Assembly (NCBI GenBank): GCA_024680835.1
Contig: JAILBP010000018.1
Span: 1 to 39,860, forward strand
DNA: 39,860 nt
Direction of reading: 5' to 3'
DNA from: RGIG6904 sp024680835
GTDB taxonomy: Bacteria; Bacillota; Clostridia; Lachnospirales; Lachnospiraceae
A model generated the notes under the pieces. That model made no database searches. It saw only the letters and a program-made list of their open reading frames with translations, and was not told where the DNA came from. Below are positions 1 to 7,117 of the stretch, piece after piece. Both the position numbers and the translations under genes were made by a program. Each line of letters begins with the position of its first letter. Positions within the stretch are counted from its first letter, which is position 1.

Positions 1-259
1 TGAAGCAACTTGCTTCACTTTTTGTTTCACATTTTTTCTGAACCAACTTGGTTCAGTTTTATACAATTCTTTAATTACTTCATGTATGGTTAGCATGTAT
101 GATGACCATGCCTTGACCTCATTTAATTTATTTCATATATAGGTCAGATCACCTGTTCTCTTTGTTTGACCTCAATTCTTGTTTTTCCAATACAAGTCAT
201 TAGTTCAGACCTATTACATTGACTGCAATTAACGATTTCCCCTCTGAGTGATACCTAAT
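1..259. repeat. AT-rich non-coding stretch with two near-identical palindromes and TGACCT repeats
   Basis: No gene is visible here; it lies downstream of the minus-strand gene that ends at 260. Two 17-bp hairpin-forming palindromes are present, at 1-17 (TGAAGCAACTTGCTTCA) and 39-55 (TGAACCAACTTGGTTCA). They differ only at one base pair, which is swapped on both arms. Each is followed by a T-rich run, so on the plus strand they resemble weak tandem terminators. Further right, TTGACCTCA occurs at 113-121 and 166-174, and ATAGGTC (139-145) is the inverse of GACCTAT (208-214). The function is unknown. The stretch belongs to the mobile element or its flank. Confidence 0.5.
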
Positions 260-1735
260 TCAGATATTACTCTTAACATATTTTTGTTTAGGACTATTTG
301 GCTTATCAGGAATAGTTCTTTTTAGTCGTCTATCCTCTATAAGAGGTGTTATTATTTTTTCCCGAATATAGCGTTCGGATTTGATCTGCAGATATTCCTG
401 AATCTCCCTTTTTGTTCTTGGAATATCGCAGAACTCCAATACGCGTTCAAAAGTGTCATGAGCTTCGTCACTAACTCCACCACTAACTTCACCACTAGTG
501 GTGGAGCTTGTGGTGAAGCTTAATGGTAATGTCAATACTGTCCTGTCAGGCTCTCCGCCACCAAACTTCTCCTCAACTATAGGCGCATCCAATCCGGCAT
601 CCTTCCATGCCTGGAAGATATCCGGCACGCCTGAACCCGCATGTTCTCCATAGCCTAAAAGATTGAACATCTTGAACAAACCCTTGTTTCTCGGCTGTGA
701 AATTCCACCCTTAAGCATCTGATTCTTACCGGCTATGATCGTTCCCGGATTAGCAAGCGTGATCTTATTAGGGTATTTCTCTATGATTACGCTCCAAGGC
801 TGATAGAAATCTGTATTAACAAGGCAGTTAACAAGAGCCTCCCTGACAGCATCATGCATAGGTGTTTCATCCACACGCACCTGGTTGACAAGCTTAAACG
901 GCTTTTTAAGGTCAAGCACGAGCTTAGCGGAAACACGATTAAAGAAATCATATACATTTCCGGACCATTCCGGTTCCTGTGAGTATATCCGATCTGTCCA
1001 GCGGATATTCGGTTCCATATGTTCCCTGTAATCAAGGAAATACTCCGGATATTCTCTGGTAATCCGCAATTCCGTTCCGAACATCAGTAAACCGGCTGCA
1101 GTAGGTTTTAAGGTATCTCCCTCATCATTCAAAGCACCGATCTGAACAAGGAAATCAGTGTCATTTAGCTTACTCCATGCCGATCCTTCATGTCTTGCAT
1201 TATAACGGATTCTGTATGACTTAATCGTATCCTTGTCAAAATCCGGTTTGCGCTCCAGCACTCTCTCATCAGGGCTTTCTTCAGATGCATCGCGGATCAT
1301 AGCCTTAACCTCAGGTTCTGTACAACGATAGTCACCCTCATGATCACGGCGAAAAGTTGAGCCAAATACATCGTTATTTATATACACAGGCTTCTGATAG
1401 CGAGTCGCTCGGGGAACCTTTATAGCTAAAACCACATCATCTCCAACCATATATTCTTCAACATCCCGCTCTGATACAAGGCAAACAGAGACCTTCTTTT
1501 TATTATGAATGATATCCCAGAACTCCTTTTTCAGCTTCGGCAGATTCCTAAGACCTGTAGTTTTCCAAGATCCATCTTTTCTTTCGACTGCTCCACAAAT
1601 GATGCATCCACCATAAGAATTGGCAAAGGAAGAGTAGGTATCCCAAAGGGATCCCGGAAGACCTCCGTTTGCGGCTTTCGCTTCAAGACGATTTCCTTCT
1701 CTGTATTCATCAAAAAGCTTAGGATCAAAATCCAT
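260..1735 (-). CDS. AlbA_2/Schlafen AAA_4 domain protein with HATPase_c_4 domain (RecG-like putative transcriptional regulator)
   Basis: The 491-aa product matches the COG2865-type family by eye. The N-terminal AlbA_2 (divergent AAA_4/Schlafen) domain shows E-x-x-x-x-E-x-K near residue 13 and the AFANSxGG-like segment SSFANSYGGCIICG at about residues 35-50. The middle/C-terminal HATPase_c_4-like part has DAVREALVNCLVNTDF and a G-rich LGYGEHAGSGVPDIF block. A Ser/Thr-rich linker and a winged-helix-like tail follow (roughly residues 425-491). The start is preceded by AAGGAGG. The gene begins 17 nt after the XRE regulator gene, so the two are probably co-transcribed. Such proteins are common in mobile elements and are thought to be nucleic-acid-binding or nucleotide-binding regulators; some are linked to defence. 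The exact function is unknown. Confidence 0.8.
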   Translation of the reverse strand: MDFDPKLFDEYREGNRLEAKAANGGLPGSLWDTYSSFANSYGGCIICGAVERKDGSWKTTGLRNLPKLKKEFWDIIHNKKKVSVCLVSERDVEEYMVGDDVVLAIKVPRATRYQKPVYINNDVFGSTFRRDHEGDYRCTEPEVKAMIRDASEESPDERVLERKPDFDKDTIKSYRIRYNARHEGSAWSKLNDTDFLVQIGALNDEGDTLKPTAAGLLMFGTELRITREYPEYFLDYREHMEPNIRWTDRIYSQEPEWSGNVYDFFNRVSAKLVLDLKKPFKLVNQVRVDETPMHDAVREALVNCLVNTDFYQPWSVIIEKYPNKITLANPGTIIAGKNQMLKGGISQPRNKGLFKMFNLLGYGEHAGSGVPDIFQAWKDAGLDAPIVEEKFGGGEPDRTVLTLPLSFTTSSTTSGEVSGGVSDEAHDTFERVLEFCDIPRTKREIQEYLQIKSERYIREKIITPLIEDRRLKRTIPDKPNSPKQKYVKSNI

Positions 1736-1752
1736 GCGATAAACCTCCTTAA

Positions 1753-2370
1753 TCAGTCATTCTGGTCCAGCTGATCGTATGCTTCCTGTAATTCTTCGAT
1801 CTTTCTTCTCAACCGGGCTTTCTGAAGATCTTTTTCAGTCCGATCCACGATACCCTGCGGGAATGTCCATTCCCAATTATGGTATGAATCCAAGATCTCT
1901 TTTCTTTCTTCCTCAGAAGATGCAATCTCAAGTTCTGACTGCGTCTGGGAATATACTTTATACCATTCCTCCATGTATTTATATATCTCGTCTTTGAAAT
2001 CAACGGAAAGACATAGTCCGGGTGGCTGATCATCGGGTGTTTTTCCTATCCTCATGTTAAATGTGTTTTCCAATTCGAACATAGCAAACATAGCCCCGAT
2101 ATGGCTTGTAGTTACAGGGTCTGTCAATGCAAGCGTGCTAACATCCAGCGCAGATGCAATCCGCTTTAACATATCAGGCTTGGGTTTTCTTGCACCGTTT
2201 TCATATTTTTGTACTCTGTCTGCATTAAGACCGATTTTTTCACCTAATTCTCCCTGAGACATACCTTTTGCACTTCTTATATTGCGAATTCTTGCTCCGA
2301 TCCTATCCGCAGCAGTTTCTTCATTAAAATCCATCGGATCCTGTCCAAATGGGTTATTTACCATTATCAT
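1753..2370 (-). CDS. XRE-family helix-turn-helix transcriptional regulator
   Basis: The product has 205 aa. An XRE HTH domain lies at about residues 24-80 (RIRNIRSAKGMSQGELGEKI through KYENGARKPKPDMLKRIASAL). After it come a mid region without a recognised domain and a charged, probably coiled-coil C-terminus (about 160-200). I chose the ATG at 2370 rather than the upstream 2409 start because GAGGAGG sits 7 nt before it. The gene is divergent from the xis/int operon and heads a two-gene unit with the AlbA_2 protein. It is the obvious candidate repressor of the 18-bp dyads at 2435-2542. Its targets are inferred, not shown. Confidence 0.85.
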   Translation of the reverse strand: MIMVNNPFGQDPMDFNEETAADRIGARIRNIRSAKGMSQGELGEKIGLNADRVQKYENGARKPKPDMLKRIASALDVSTLALTDPVTTSHIGAMFAMFELENTFNMRIGKTPDDQPPGLCLSVDFKDEIYKYMEEWYKVYSQTQSELEIASSEEERKEILDSYHNWEWTFPQGIVDRTEKDLQKARLRRKIEELQEAYDQLDQND

Positions 2371-2434
2371 ATGGAATCCTCCTCGGTTTATTAACTGTGA
2401 TACAGACATATTAACACACTTTTAAGATGTTATA

Positions 2435-2542
2435 AAGCACAAAGTAATGCTGAATGAGAACATTTTTAAAAAAAGTACAGTATAGTGCTTGACAAGAACT
2501 ATATAAACTGATATATTATAATCAAAGCACGTTACAGTGCTT
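2435..2542. promoter_or_regulatory. Candidate operator array: three 18-bp dyads with 6-6-6 spacing
   Basis: Three sites share the architecture AAGyAC-N6-GTGCTT. They are AAGCAC...ATGCTG at 2435-2452 (imperfect), AAGTAC...GTGCTT at 2473-2490 and AAGCAC...GTGCTT at 2525-2542 (perfect). The middle site overlaps the -35 of the rightward promoter and the third lies just past its -10, a typical repressor layout. The likely ligand is the adjacent XRE protein (inference). Part of the GTGCTT similarity may come from the -35 context, because the tRNA-Pro promoter shares AGTGCTTGACAAGA. Confidence 0.5.
2489..2517 (+). promoter_or_regulatory. Sigma-A promoter for the xis/int operon
   Basis: A consensus -35 TTGACA (2489-2494), a 17-nt spacer and TATATT (2512-2517) are seen. 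The leader to the first gene (about 135 nt) carries a small dyad, GGTTC-att-GAACC, at 2576-2588. The -35 is embedded in a candidate operator dyad. Confidence 0.7.
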
Positions 2543-2659
2543 AACAAGAACCAGCAAATCAAAACAGCATAGATCGGTTCATTGAACCCGGCGTTTCCCG
2601 GAAATCGGATGTCGTCGTTATTATGAAAGGTTTATTAAGTGCGCCAACAAAGGAGGATT

Positions 2660-2848
2660 ATGAAAAAAAGGACAAAACAACGAGCAAACCGAAGGCTCAA
2701 AGAAGAAATGCTGGAACTCAGGGATTCATGCGGAACAAAGGATCCTACACCGTATGAAGCGGTAAAGGAAATCATAAGAGAATTCAAAAAGGACAAAGAA
2801 AGGAGATACCGACATGGAATATGCGCAGATGCTAACGGAATACAATGA
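2660..2848 (+). CDS. Small basic hypothetical protein of the mobile element
   Basis: This is a 62-aa, very basic and highly charged product starting MKKRTKQRANRRLKEEM. The ATG at 2660 is preceded by AAAGGAGG at a good distance, which supports this start over the in-frame GTG at 2639. It overlaps the next gene by 35 nt, which suggests translational coupling with the excisionase-like gene. No domain is recognised. The position ahead of xis and int suggests an accessory recombination or DNA-binding factor, but that is inference only. Confidence 0.6.
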   Translation: MKKRTKQRANRRLKEEMLELRDSCGTKDPTPYEAVKEIIREFKKDKERRYRHGICADANGIQ

Positions 2849-3026
2849 TGTACTTTCACCGAAGGATGTTATGAAAATCCTTCAGACAGGTCGAAATACC
2901 GTATACAACTACCTGGCCGAGGGTAAGATCCGTTCGATAATGGTAGGTGGAAAGTACAGGATACCAAAACTCTATCTCTTAGAGTTCATATATCCTGACA
3001 TCGATTTTACTAAGGAGGCAGGTTAA
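2814..3026 (+). CDS. Excisionase-like HTH DNA-binding protein
   Basis: The 70-aa product is a winged MerR/excisionase-type helix-turn-helix. The LSPKDVMKILQTGRNTVYNYLAEGKI segment followed by VGGKYRIPKLYLLEFI is the usual pattern of HTH_17/Xis proteins. The ribosome binding site is AAAGGAG. It ends 2 nt before the integrase start, so xis and int are one unit. The expected role is to bend the attachment-site DNA and direct the integrase towards excision. It could also act as a transcriptional regulator. Confidence 0.8.
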   Translation: MEYAQMLTEYNDVLSPKDVMKILQTGRNTVYNYLAEGKIRSIMVGGKYRIPKLYLLEFIYPDIDFTKEAG

Positions 3027-3028
3027 TC

Positions 3029-4237
3029 ATGGCAAGACCGAAGAAGAATGGCAGAAGAGCCACCGGCATACAGGGAAAAAGCGGATACCTGTACATTATA
3101 ACTCAAAAAAACATCATCAAAGACGGGATTAAGACACGCGAAAAAGTCTGGATCGCTACAGGACTAAAGGATACTCCCGAAAATATAAAAACAGCTTTAG
3201 AGATGAAAAACAGACTTCTAAGTAATAAGAGGGAGACATCCATAACAGACAGAAATGTGACTCTTAACGATTATACAGACATGTTCCTGAGCAAAAAGAA
3301 GCGGGAAGTATCGGAAACAACCTACTCTTCATACTTTTACAGAGCTCAAAAAATAAAGGCATTCTTTGGAGCAGTTAAGGTCAGGGATGTAAATCGAATC
3401 ATGGTTGAAAGCTTCCTGGATGATTTGTTTGAATCTCATGGAGTTCAGCCGCGGACTGCAAAAGATATCAAAGTATTTCTCGGCAGTGTCATGGATCAAG
3501 CTGTTAAAGACGGTCTCATCCCCTATAATCCGGTCAAGGAAGTCATGATAAACAAGAGCCTGGCTGATAAATATGCCAAAGAGAAGAACTCCGATGAGGA
3601 GTTCTTTTCTTATGAAGAGGCACAGCTGTTCTTAAGCAGGATCAGGGATCACGATCTGTATGAACTGTTTTATCTGACATTGTTCTTCGGCTTAAGGAGG
3701 GAAGAGATCCTCGGACTCCGGTGGTCGGCAATCGATTTCAGAAATAAGACGATGATCATCAATCACACCGTCACAAAAGGATTGACTGTCAACCGCGCTA
3801 ATACGACCAAGACAGCATCAAGTGCCAGGGAGTATCCATTAACTGATGAGCAGATAGAGATGTTCCGGCTGCTTAAGAGCAAGGAGGACGCTAACAGAAA
3901 GCTTTTCGGCAGCTGCTTTGAAGATAATGAATATGTTTTCAAACACGCTGACGGAAAACCGTATTATCCGGACCACCCCACAAAACTCTTTTCCAAGATG
4001 ATAAAGAAGATACCGGAACTCCCTCAGAACATAACATTTCATGGTCTGAGAAGCTCCTGCGTATCAATACTGGTACATCAAGGCATGGATGTTAAGAGCA
4101 TTCAAAAGTGGGTAGGACACAAGGATATCGATACAACCTTGAGGATATATGCCAAGGTTAAGGACAAAGAAGCGAAGAAAGAGATCTCCGATAAGATGAT
4201 CGGTATCATTCCGCTTAAAGATTATACCAAACAGTAA
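3029..4237 (+). CDS. int: Tyrosine recombinase/integrase of an integrative element
   Basis: This 402-aa tyrosine recombinase has all catalytic residues visible: R223 (FFGLRREE), K261 (TKTASS), H338 and R341 (FHGLRSS), H364 (VGHKD) and nucleophile Y374 (RIYAKV). The N-terminal about 60 residues form an arm-binding-like domain, and a SAM-like core-binding domain spans about 80-170. The start has AAGGAGG upstream. The gene points at the 3' end of tRNA-Pro about 210 nt downstream, the classic position of an integrase beside its attachment site. The catalytic set is complete, so the enzyme is probably active. Confidence 0.93.
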   Translation: MARPKKNGRRATGIQGKSGYLYIITQKNIIKDGIKTREKVWIATGLKDTPENIKTALEMKNRLLSNKRETSITDRNVTLNDYTDMFLSKKKREVSETTYSSYFYRAQKIKAFFGAVKVRDVNRIMVESFLDDLFESHGVQPRTAKDIKVFLGSVMDQAVKDGLIPYNPVKEVMINKSLADKYAKEKNSDEEFFSYEEAQLFLSRIRDHDLYELFYLTLFFGLRREEILGLRWSAIDFRNKTMIINHTVTKGLTVNRANTTKTASSAREYPLTDEQIEMFRLLKSKEDANRKLFGSCFEDNEYVFKHADGKPYYPDHPTKLFSKMIKKIPELPQNITFHGLRSSCVSILVHQGMDVKSIQKWVGHKDIDTTLRIYAKVKDKEAKKEISDKMIGIIPLKDYTKQ

Positions 4238-4284
4238 CTCAATTAAATAAAGTTTATAGAGAACATTCCTTGAATTATCCAGCA

Positions 4285-4365
4285 GTCAAATACGCAGTAT
4301 TTGACCCTCGCGGTATTCGTCAAATGATTCATGCAAGCATGATCATTTTCCTCATTACTCGCGGG
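4285..4365. other. Repeat-rich segment between int and tRNA-Pro, candidate attachment/arm-binding region
   Basis: A perfect inverted repeat, GTCAAATAC-gca-GTATTTGAC, lies at 4285-4305, and a third GTCAAAT heptamer is at 4319-4325. CTCGCGG occurs at 4307-4313 and again at 4358-4364. AATGATtCATG and CATGATCATT face each other at about 4323-4346. The position just after int and before the tRNA is where integrase/Xis arm sites or the attachment core usually lie. That role is inferred. The opposite att copy is not in the window, so no core can be defined. Confidence 0.45.
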
Positions 4366-4404
4366 AATAAACAGAAATGGGTAGAAAAAAGGTAGAATTA
4401 ACAG

Positions 4405-4439
4405 TAAAAAACAAGGGTTCCCAAAAACGGAAACCCTTG
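4405..4439 (-). terminator. Intrinsic terminator downstream of tRNA-Pro
   Basis: On the minus strand an 11-bp stem (CAAGGGTTTCC with GGGAACCCTTG, one wobble) encloses a T-rich loop and is followed by six T. It lies 12 nt after the tRNA 3' end. If the element recombined inside the tRNA, this terminator was delivered or rebuilt by the element. Confidence 0.8.
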
Positions 4440-4450
4440 CAAACACTGAG

Positions 4451-4524
4451 TCGGGGCGACGTGATTCGAACACGCGGCCTCCACGTCCCGAACGTGGCGC
4501 TCTACCAAGCTGAGCCACGCCCCG
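4451..4524 (-). tRNA. tRNA-Pro (anticodon CGG)
   Basis: The 74-nt cloverleaf can be folded by hand. It has a CGGGGCG/CGCCCCG acceptor stem with discriminator A, a GCTC/GAGC D-stem, a CCACG/CGTGG anticodon stem with loop TTCGGGA (anticodon CGG), and a T-arm with TTCGAAT. CCA is not encoded. It has its own promoter and terminator. Its 3' end faces the integrase, making it the probable attachment site of the element on the left. Confidence 0.95.
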
Positions 4525-4543
4525 ATTGCTCAACAGCTCTACC

Positions 4544-4572
4544 ATAATATAAGAAAACATAGCTCTTGTCAA
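4544..4572 (-). promoter_or_regulatory. Promoter of tRNA-Pro
   Basis: Read on the minus strand, a consensus TTGACA (4567-4572), a 17-nt spacer and TATTAT (4544-4549) lie about 20 nt upstream of the tRNA 5' end. The 14-mer AGTGCTTGACAAGA around this -35 is identical to the one at the xis/int promoter (2484-2497). Confidence 0.8.
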
Positions 4573-4580
4573 GCACTTTT

Positions 4581-5723
4581 TTATTTCTTTTTATCCAGGA
4601 GCTCCCCGAAGTCCATATCCATAGCCAGAGTGAAATCAATATCGGGATACTGAACCTTAAGATCCTTCAGGATCTTTTCATATACCGCCTGTCGGCTTTC
4701 GGCATCAAAACCTATCACCACATCGAAGCGGACGGATCTGTCCTTTTTGTTGTAATAAAACCCGTGGATCTGTTTGACATGTTCATACGAGAGAACACGC
4801 TTGCTGATGTCTTCCCTGAGCTTTTTGATCTCGGCATCTTTTGTGTTTATGGAATATATACCCACCGCTGTTAAGATAACGCCGTGTTCACGTAATACGG
4901 CACCCGTAATCTCCCTGGTAAGATCATCCAGGCTGCTGAGTGAGTAGTCGTCATCCAGCTCGATATGTATAGAGCCGTTGTATGAATCCGGTCCGTAATT
5001 GTGCAGGATAAGATCATATGCTCCCCTCACCTCGGGAAATGACCTTACAGTCTGTTTTATGCCCTGTAACAGTTCAACATCCCCGGGCTCTCCCAACAAC
5101 TTCGATACGGTCTCAGAGAGCATCTCAAGGCCTGCCTTGATGATCACCACAGAGATGATGGCACCGAGGTAAGCTTCCAGCGAAACATGGGTAAATGTGA
5201 ATATGAGCGCTGCCACCAGCGTTGCCGACGAGATCACGGAATCGAGCAGCGCATCTTTTCCAGAATTTATCAGAGAATCCGAATTAACCTTCTCGCCCGC
5301 AGCCTTCACATACAATCCGAGTCCTATCTTCACAAAGACAGCAACACCCACTATCACCAGTGATACCGTAGTGTAATCCGGCGTCTCGGGTTTTACGATC
5401 TTTTTTACCGATTCAGTCAGCGACGTAAGTCCGGCATACAGGATGATGCCTGCTATCACTAATGAACTGAGATATTCGATCCTGCCGTATCCAAAGGGAT
5501 GTTTTCTGTCAGCCTCGCGCCCGGCAAGCCTTGTACCCACTATGGTGATCACCGAACTTAAGGCATCAGACAGGTTATTGACCGCATCTAAAACGACGGC
5601 TATGGAATTGCTGAGTATTCCTACTCCCGCTTTGAACGCCGCCAGAAACACGTTTGCCAGGATACCTACCACGCTGGTGAACACTATGACTTTTCCACGA
5701 TTATTTTCTTCCTGAGATCTCAT
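4581..5723 (-). CDS. Cation diffusion facilitator (CDF) family metal/proton antiporter
   Basis: The 380-aa membrane protein has a CDF transmembrane domain (about 1-215) and an unusually long cytoplasmic tail (about 220-380). The tail looks like a CDF dimerisation domain plus an extra ferredoxin-like segment. Metal-site elements are visible: N49 and D53 within DAVNNLSD in TM2, HPFGYGRIEYL after TM2, and D157-x3-D161 (KDALLD) in TM5. The absence of the His found in Zn-type HxxxD sites favours Mn2+ or Fe2+ over Zn2+ export, but substrate is not certain. It exports divalent cations from the cytoplasm. It is monocistronic by position, between the terminator at 5734 and the tRNA promoter. Confidence 0.88.
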   Translation of the reverse strand: MRSQEENNRGKVIVFTSVVGILANVFLAAFKAGVGILSNSIAVVLDAVNNLSDALSSVITIVGTRLAGREADRKHPFGYGRIEYLSSLVIAGIILYAGLTSLTESVKKIVKPETPDYTTVSLVIVGVAVFVKIGLGLYVKAAGEKVNSDSLINSGKDALLDSVISSATLVAALIFTFTHVSLEAYLGAIISVVIIKAGLEMLSETVSKLLGEPGDVELLQGIKQTVRSFPEVRGAYDLILHNYGPDSYNGSIHIELDDDYSLSSLDDLTREITGAVLREHGVILTAVGIYSINTKDAEIKKLREDISKRVLSYEHVKQIHGFYYNKKDRSVRFDVVIGFDAESRQAVYEKILKDLKVQYPDIDFTLAMDMDFGELLDKKK

Positions 5724-5733
5724 TTTTTCTCCA

Positions 5734-5761
5734 AAAAAACGCCCCGGCCTACCGGAGCGTT
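5734..5761 (-). terminator. Intrinsic terminator after the aminotransferase gene
   Basis: On the minus strand ACGCTCCGG pairs with CCGGGGCGT (one wobble) around a short loop, and a run of seven T follows. It ends the transcript of the gene at 5824-7014 just before the CDF start. Confidence 0.8.
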
Positions 5762-5823
5762 CCCGTTATACTGTCTTCTCGAGATTTCTGTGTACAGCCG
5801 ACGAAAAAACCGGATGTACAAAA

Positions 5824-7014
5824 TCAATCCTTATACTTCTGATAAAGTCTCTCAAATGCGGGAAGCGAGCGCTCTATCATGGCCTTGTCCACGCAGTAAG
5901 AGATACGCACCCATCCGGGGCAGCCGAATCCTTTTGCCGAAACCACCAGGATATCCTCTGCCTTGGCTTTCTCGCTGAAAGCATCTGAATCCTCTTCCAG
6001 GGCCTTTACGAACATGTAGAAGGCGCCCTCGGGTTTATAACAATGATAGCCGATCTTTGTCAATCCGTCATACAGGATATCCCTGTTCTGTCTGTATGCC
6101 TCAACATCACCGGTGTTGCCGATGCATCTTGCGATCACCTTCTGGAACATCGACGGTGCGCACACATAACCCAGCGCCCTGCCTGCTCCCGCAACTGCGG
6201 CGTAGAGCCTGTCGCTGTCCTGTGCAGCATTCGGTACCAGTACCCAGCCGATACGCTCACCGGGCAGAGACAGTGACTTACTGTAGGAATAGCATACCAG
6301 AGTGTTATCATAGTATTTGGTGACGAAGGGGACATCCACATCATATGCGATCTCCCTGTAGGGCTCGTCAGCTATGATGAAGATGGGATTTCCGAACTCT
6401 TTGCTCTTTTCGGAAAGTACTGCAGCCAGCTTTTTGATGGTGTCCTCGCTGTATACCGCGCCACTTGGGTTATTGGGCGAGTTTATGACTACCGCTTTGG
6501 TATTACTGTTTATGAGTTTCTCCAGCTCGTCAAATCTGATCTGGAAATTCTCGGTATCCGGCGGTACCATAACGCATTTTGCACCCGCTGCCTTTATGAA
6601 CACGCTGTACTCCGGGAAAAACGGTGCTATGACCACTATCTCATCATCCGGTGTACATGTCAGCGCCTTAAAACATATTGAAAGAGAAGCCGCAGCTCCC
6701 ATGGTCATATAGAAATTGTCGGCGGTGAAATCCGTGCCGTGGGTTTTGTTGAGATATTCCGCCACAGCGGCTCTGGTCTCCGCATCTCCCTGAGCGGAAG
6801 TATATCCGTGAAGGCTCAGTGAATTCATCTCCTGTGTGAGTGTCCTGATGGTCTCATTCACGATATCCGGAGCGGGAATGCTGGGATTTCCCAGAGAAAA
6901 ATCATAAACATTCTCTTTTCCTATCTCTGCGGCACGTTTTTTGCCATATTCAAAAAGTTCCCTGATGACGGAACGGCAGCTGCCGAGTCCGTACATTTCC
7001 TCGTTTATAAACAT
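5824..7014 (-). CDS. PLP-dependent aminotransferase, class I/II (aspartate aminotransferase-like)
   Basis: This 396-aa fold-type I aminotransferase shows SLGNPSIPAPD near the N-terminus, NSPNNPSGAVYS (substrate/PLP-binding Asn), IIADEPYREIAY and the Schiff-base lysine in YSYSKSLSLPGERIGW. It likely transfers amino groups between aspartate or another amino acid and 2-oxoglutarate in the cytoplasm. The specificity cannot be read from sequence; a role in aromatic amino acid metabolism is possible. The start at 7014 has AAAGGAAG upstream. It follows a second, different-subfamily aminotransferase gene after a 103-nt gap in which I see no convincing promoter. Confidence 0.88.
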   Translation of the reverse strand: MFINEEMYGLGSCRSVIRELFEYGKKRAAEIGKENVYDFSLGNPSIPAPDIVNETIRTLTQEMNSLSLHGYTSAQGDAETRAAVAEYLNKTHGTDFTADNFYMTMGAAASLSICFKALTCTPDDEIVVIAPFFPEYSVFIKAAGAKCVMVPPDTENFQIRFDELEKLINSNTKAVVINSPNNPSGAVYSEDTIKKLAAVLSEKSKEFGNPIFIIADEPYREIAYDVDVPFVTKYYDNTLVCYSYSKSLSLPGERIGWVLVPNAAQDSDRLYAAVAGAGRALGYVCAPSMFQKVIARCIGNTGDVEAYRQNRDILYDGLTKIGYHCYKPEGAFYMFVKALEEDSDAFSEKAKAEDILVVSAKGFGCPGWVRISYCVDKAMIERSLPAFERLYQKYKD

Positions 7015-7117
7015 TTATCTTCCTTTCCCGGTAATATCCCATCCATCTGCCAACAGCTGAGTATAACCGGCTTTTGTAATAACACAGTGATCACATCCCG
7101 GGCTTAAGCTCAATCCA

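Noticed and set aside
2369..2409. Longer start of the XRE regulator at 2409
   Set aside because: No ribosome binding site there, while GAGGAGG lies 7 nt before the ATG at 2370.
4243..4572. A 109-residue minus-strand reading frame running through the tRNA region
   Set aside because: The GVAQLGRAPRSGRGGRVFESRRPD stretch is the well-known false translation of a tRNA gene. The frame covers tRNA-Pro, its terminator and the att-like repeats.
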